This document shows, in pieces, positions 13,064 to 15,071 of a DNA stretch of 15,071 bases. The stretch comes from Rickettsiales bacterium (GTDB lineage Bacteria > Pseudomonadota > Alphaproteobacteria > Rickettsiales > 21-14-0-20-44-7): NCBI GenBank assembly GCA_023301015.1, contig JALZVI010000221.1, positions 1-15,071 on the forward strand, read 5' to 3'. The stretch's first letter is position 1. Each line of letters opens with the position of its first letter. The notes under the pieces are model-generated. The model was given only the letters and a program-made list of their open reading frames with translations. It did not search any database and had not been told where the DNA came from. Made by a program: the position numbers and the translations under genes.

Positions 13064-13443
13064 TATAAAAGAATTGTAAAGTAGGGCATTTGTGCAGGGA
13101 GTGTAGACCACAGTGCCTTAGGTAGTGTCCATTTAGCTAGGCCTGCGCCAATAGCTATGATGCAGAGAGCTTCCATAATATGGTGTTGACCCCATTGAAC
13201 ACCGTCTTTAGTTTGACACATATTTAAGAAGCTATCCCCTCCGCCTACGCTCTCAAAAAATCTGGAGGGTAGTTCTCGCAAGGTGGCTTCAATTAGGTCT
13301 CTATTATTAGAGAGCTTGACGCTATCAAGACCATAAGTTTGTATAATTCCTTCCACCTCAATTAGATTGGGGTTGTTGGGAGCGTGGGCGAGGCAGTCGA
13401 ACAAGAGCGCTCTAACTGCGAGGGAGTTTAAGAAGGTGTTCAT
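13063..13443 (-). CDS. Conserved phage hypothetical protein (GGGDSFL...LPxxMPYF)
   Basis: A 126-residue protein; ATG 13443 overlaps the upstream stop (ATGA). The N-terminal half is helical (NTFLNSLAVRALLFDCLAH). The second half has SVGGGDSFLNMCQTKDGVQW, GQHHIMEALCIIAIGAGLAK, and the ending LWSTLPAQMPYFTILL. I recall phage hypothetical proteins with the same GGGxSFL...W..H..MEAL...G.G...P..LW..LP..MPY order, so this is probably a widespread phage family without known function. The hydrophobic stretch at 91-100 is short and part of a helix, not a clear membrane segment. Confidence 0.85.
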   Translation of the reverse strand: MNTFLNSLAVRALLFDCLAHAPNNPNLIEVEGIIQTYGLDSVKLSNNRDLIEATLRELPSRFFESVGGGDSFLNMCQTKDGVQWGQHHIMEALCIIAIGAGLAKWTLPKALWSTLPAQMPYFTILL

Positions 13444-13733
13444 ATTGTCCAGCTTTCCATAACGTTCTTAGCTTCCTTAAGTCCCATAGGTTGAGCCGCT
13501 CGGATAAGCCTTATAGTGGAAATTTTACCTATATGTCCACGTTGGTAAATTGTTCTGACTTCATTTAGTACAGCGTCAGGAGTTTTTGGATTAGCTACAA
13601 GCCCTTGGTAAAAGGAGTAGGCCCAATCTTTAGGCCCAGTTCTCGCGACAATCCCGTCCTGCACAACGTAGGCAGAGTTGTCGGTATCTTCTACATATTG
13701 AAAGCGTCCACAAGGGGAAGTTACATTTTTCAT
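13440..13733 (-). CDS. Small protein with L7/L12-CTD-like C-terminus
   Basis: A 97-residue protein; ATG 13733 overlaps the stop of the preceding 22-residue ORF (ATGA). The N-terminal part (MKNVTSPCGRFQYVEDTDNS onward) looks like a small beta hairpin. The C-terminal 27 residues, KISTIRLIRAAQPMGLKEAK then NVMESW, match the core of the ribosomal L7/L12 C-terminal domain (K-x-x-V-I-K-x-x-R-x-x-x-x-LGLKEAK-x-x-V-E). That domain contacts translation factors on the ribosome. Here only the helix-turn-helix core is present, so it may be a mimic or simply a shared fold. No membrane segment. Confidence 0.83.
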   Translation of the reverse strand: MKNVTSPCGRFQYVEDTDNSAYVVQDGIVARTGPKDWAYSFYQGLVANPKTPDAVLNEVRTIYQRGHIGKISTIRLIRAAQPMGLKEAKNVMESWTI

Positions 13734-13798
13734 AACTTAGGTGCTCCGTCTAGAATGGCTATAATGATGAACCCGATGATTTTGAATTTTAGTAACAT
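13730..13798 (-). CDS. Possible 22-residue membrane peptide
   Basis: An ORF from ATG 13798, 2 nt after the upstream stop, to TGA 13730, overlapping the next start as ATGA. The peptide MLLKFKIIGFIIIAILDGAP ends KL and is almost wholly hydrophobic after two lysines. The ribosome site is weak (GGGTG). Exact junctions on both sides fit the packing of this cluster, and GGAG for the next gene lies inside it. It could be a real micro-protein or only a translational coupler. Confidence 0.5.
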   Translation of the reverse strand: MLLKFKIIGFIIIAILDGAPKL

Positions 13799-13800
13799 AG

Positions 13801-14022
13801 CTACACCCACTGATTAGGTGAATTGTCTGAGCAGGAGTAATCAATCTGCGGAATAGGGTGGGATAGGTCGTTTATTTCCTGCCCTCCCATTGAAAGCGTG
13901 TATCCCTGCGAGGTATATAGCTCGTAGTGCTCGTCGAGGAACTCTTTAGGGGAGGAGGTGCGGATAACTTCAGAATGCTCTGTGAGTGTATCTGTGACGG
14001 TTATATTGGTTACGGTATACAT
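13801..14022 (-). CDS. Hypothetical protein, 73 residues
   Basis: ATG 14022 is preferred because AAGGAA lies 7 nt upstream; a longer frame from TTG 14037 would place that site inside the coding sequence. The sequence begins MYTVTNITVTDTLTEHSEVI and continues SSPKEFLDEHYELYTSQGYT, a likely beta strand followed by helix, with an acidic, Ser/Asn-rich tail. No export signal, membrane segment or known motif. Its stop is 2 nt before the start of the 22-residue ORF. Confidence 0.78.
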   Translation of the reverse strand: MYTVTNITVTDTLTEHSEVIRTSSPKEFLDEHYELYTSQGYTLSMGGQEINDLSHPIPQIDYSCSDNSPNQWV

Positions 14023-14052
14023 GGGAGTTCCTTTCAAGGAGTGGAGGTTAAA

Positions 14053-14068
14053 GTTTACCGAGGTAAAC
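14053..14068. repeat. GTTTACC-NN-GGTAAAC palindrome, copy 4
   Basis: GTTTACCGAGGTAAAC, perfect 7-bp arms with centre GA. It overlaps the last codons and stop of the 123-residue gene (minus strand SLPR then TAA), upstream of the 73-residue gene. Confidence 0.7.
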
Positions 14069-14426
14069 TGGGGAGGGTTAAATTATATTCAGCGCATAAC
14101 CCTTTATACGCTTCAGTAAGAGATGGGAGGAAGGACTCAGGCAGGGTTCTATCGTGACAAACTTGCAGGTTTCTCGCAAACCCAAGGTCTAGCCCTAACT
14201 TAGCACAGGCTGTCTGAAATCTCTCAGGGGGAGAGTAGTCTGTACCAGTATCGAGCGCTCGGGCGATTTTAGGTTCAAGTAAGATACCTACGGCGCAGAA
14301 CCTTTCAGGTTTGTCAGGTTCTGCAGGGAGAGTTGAATAGTAGCAAAACCCACCTTCACTCATAGACGGGGCACCTTGAGCGGCTAGACGTGAGTAGGAG
14401 AGGTTGACAGCTTCTTGAGGGGTCAT
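14055..14426 (-). CDS. C-x-x-G family protein, 123 residues
   Basis: ATG 14426 gives an ATGA overlap with the upstream stop and is preferred over TTG 14441. The protein has MTPQEAVNLSYSRLAAQGAP, then RFCAVGILL (42-50) with the C-x-x-G signature, then ARNLQVCHDRTLP (84-96) and a C-terminal helix. The same order (C-x-[VI]-G, then LQ/MQ--HD, then an acidic-aromatic helix) is seen in the protein coded immediately upstream, so the two are paralogues from tandem duplication. I recall related small proteins in phages and bacteria (CA-G-LIPDE...LQ..HD...W), of unknown function. Confidence 0.83.
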   Translation of the reverse strand: MTPQEAVNLSYSRLAAQGAPSMSEGGFCYYSTLPAEPDKPERFCAVGILLEPKIARALDTGTDYSPPERFQTACAKLGLDLGFARNLQVCHDRTLPESFLPSLTEAYKGLCAEYNLTLPSLPR

Positions 14427-14782
14427 AAGGCGTGGTTCCAATCAAGTTTGTGAATCTGTGCAAAGTCCTTCATACCCTCCAGAAAGTAGGCTTCATCCCA
14501 TATTCCGTGATTTGCTTCTGCTAAGGCGTCATGCCTAATTTGCATAGCTCTTAGGTCATAAGTTAAGTCTTCATCCCAACCCATACTCTTACCTATTGTG
14601 GTGATGGTTAAAAGTCCGTCTTCCCATTCGTTAGCCTGCTCCTCTGAACCTAGGTGTCCTATCATACACCTATTTCCCTCGTGGTTGAAATATAGACACG
14701 TATCGGTTTCAGTATCGTAGGCGTAAGCAGCTTGTGCAAGTTGAGCTTTCACAGATTTATCAAAATTAGCTTGGAGAGTCAT
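14423..14782 (-). CDS. C-x-x-G family protein, 119 residues
   Basis: ATG 14782 has AGAGGAA 8 nt upstream and overlaps the preceding gene by 17 nt. Motifs: YAYDTETDTCLYFNHEGNRC, with CMIGHL at 39-44, then LRAMQIRHDAL (77-87), then WDEAYFLEGMKDFAQIH. These are in the same order as in the downstream paralogue and fit a small family common in phages, of unknown role. The conserved Cys-x-x-Gly and His-Asp pair could be catalytic or structural; sequence alone does not say. No export signal. Confidence 0.84.
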   Translation of the reverse strand: MTLQANFDKSVKAQLAQAAYAYDTETDTCLYFNHEGNRCMIGHLGSEEQANEWEDGLLTITTIGKSMGWDEDLTYDLRAMQIRHDALAEANHGIWDEAYFLEGMKDFAQIHKLDWNHAL

Positions 14783-14993
14783 GATGGGGTTCCTCTTTGA
14801 CGTTTATAATTAACACTCTATCAGCTACGGCGTTTGTCGAGTTTACGTATACGTAGCGTTTACCTTTGAGCAGGAAGACTGAGGTTTCCAGTAGAACGTA
14901 AGGTGTGGAGGTGACGGATACGTGGAGTAACTCGCCCTCGCCCTCTATCATGTTAGACACGTTTCGGAAGGTGGTGTAAAAGTTAGTGCTCAT
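14766..14993 (-). CDS. Hypothetical protein, 75 residues
   Basis: ATG 14993 has AGGAG 8 nt upstream and overlaps the upstream stop (ATGA). The sequence begins MSTNFYTTFRNVSNMIEGEG and is mostly predicted beta strand (LLHVSVTSTPYVLLETSVFL, then KRYVYVNS, then DRVLIINVKEEP), so a small beta-sandwich or barrel is likely. The tail is acidic and His-containing. No recognised family, signal peptide or metal motif. Confidence 0.78.
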   Translation of the reverse strand: MSTNFYTTFRNVSNMIEGEGELLHVSVTSTPYVLLETSVFLLKGKRYVYVNSTNAVADRVLIINVKEEPHHDSPS

Positions 14994-15057
14994 AAGTGTG
15001 CTCCTGTGACTGGGACTGGGACTATAGGACGGCAGTGACGCCTAACAGTATTCCAGT
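14990..15057 (-). CDS. C-terminal end of an upstream gene (partial)
   Basis: An open frame enters from the contig edge and ends at TGA 14990, overlapping the next start as ATGA, the junction style of this cluster. The last residues read YWNTVRRHCRPIVPVPVTGA then HL. Too little remains for identification. Bases from 15058 onward are adapter and were left out. Confidence 0.5.
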
Positions 15058-15071
15058 AGATCGGAAGAGCG
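15058..15071 (+). other. Illumina adapter sequence at the contig end (artefact)
   Basis: The last 14 bases, AGATCGGAAGAGCG, are identical to the start of the standard Illumina TruSeq adapter (AGATCGGAAGAGC, then G as in the read-2 version). They lie exactly at the contig edge, as expected of untrimmed read-through, and are not phage DNA. Confidence 0.93.

Noticed and set aside
1880..14068. The 16-bp palindromes as intrinsic terminators or a repeated peptide motif
   Set aside because: The stems are short and AT-rich with only a 2-nt centre, T tracts are absent, and the copies are read in different frames or lie outside genes.

Overview
The window looks like an accessory stretch of a tailed-phage genome, probably a metagenomic contig. 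Every supportable gene lies on the minus strand. Genes are small and packed, with ATGA or TAxxATG junctions and strong Shine-Dalgarno sites (AAGGAA, GGAGG, AGAGGA). tRNA genes sit at the left end. Several products resemble hypothetical proteins I recognise from many phage genomes. No structural, packaging or replication gene is visible, and the host cannot be named. Both ends are contig breaks: the left end cuts a tRNA, and the right end finishes in 14 bases identical to the start of the Illumina adapter.

Layout in the direction of transcription (right to left): (a) 15057-12011, a run of small phage proteins, including two paralogues with a C-x-x-G signature, a protein ending in an L7/L12-like motif, a 22-residue membrane peptide and a 248-residue protein with two SH3/KOW-like modules; (b) 12008-7758, a four-gene ubiquitin-like conjugation cassette: a 711-residue protein with SH3-like repeats and a C-terminal E2-like domain, a JAMM/JAB peptidase with an intact EHHSD metal site, a compact ThiF/E1-like adenylating enzyme, and a tandem ubiquitin-like protein with two nearly identical beta-grasp units ending in RGA; (c) a strong terminator, then 7698-5086, small membrane, zinc-ribbon and SH3-like proteins; (d) 5073-2606, a 688-residue and a 127-residue conserved phage protein, then another terminator; (e) 2538-372, a macro-domain protein, a SleB-type cell-wall hydrolase, a conserved phage gene broken by a +1 frameshift at an A8 tract, and an IHWWW-ending protein; (f) 324-1, tRNA-Asn(GTT), a small ORF, a tRNA-like gene with a 12-nt anticodon loop, and a truncated tRNA.

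The centrepiece is the conjugation cassette. The parts for activation (E1), transfer (E2), the modifier (Ubl-Ubl) and processing or removal (JAB) are adjacent and co-directional, so the phage may tag host or virion proteins. No E3 is evident; the SH3-like repeats on the E2 protein, also seen in two flanking genes, are candidate target-recognition modules. A second unexplained signal is a dispersed 16-bp palindrome, GTTTACC-NN-GGTAAAC, with four perfect-arm copies and at least four degenerate ones, in coding and non-coding DNA and in different reading frames. It resembles a set of sites for a phage DNA-binding protein.
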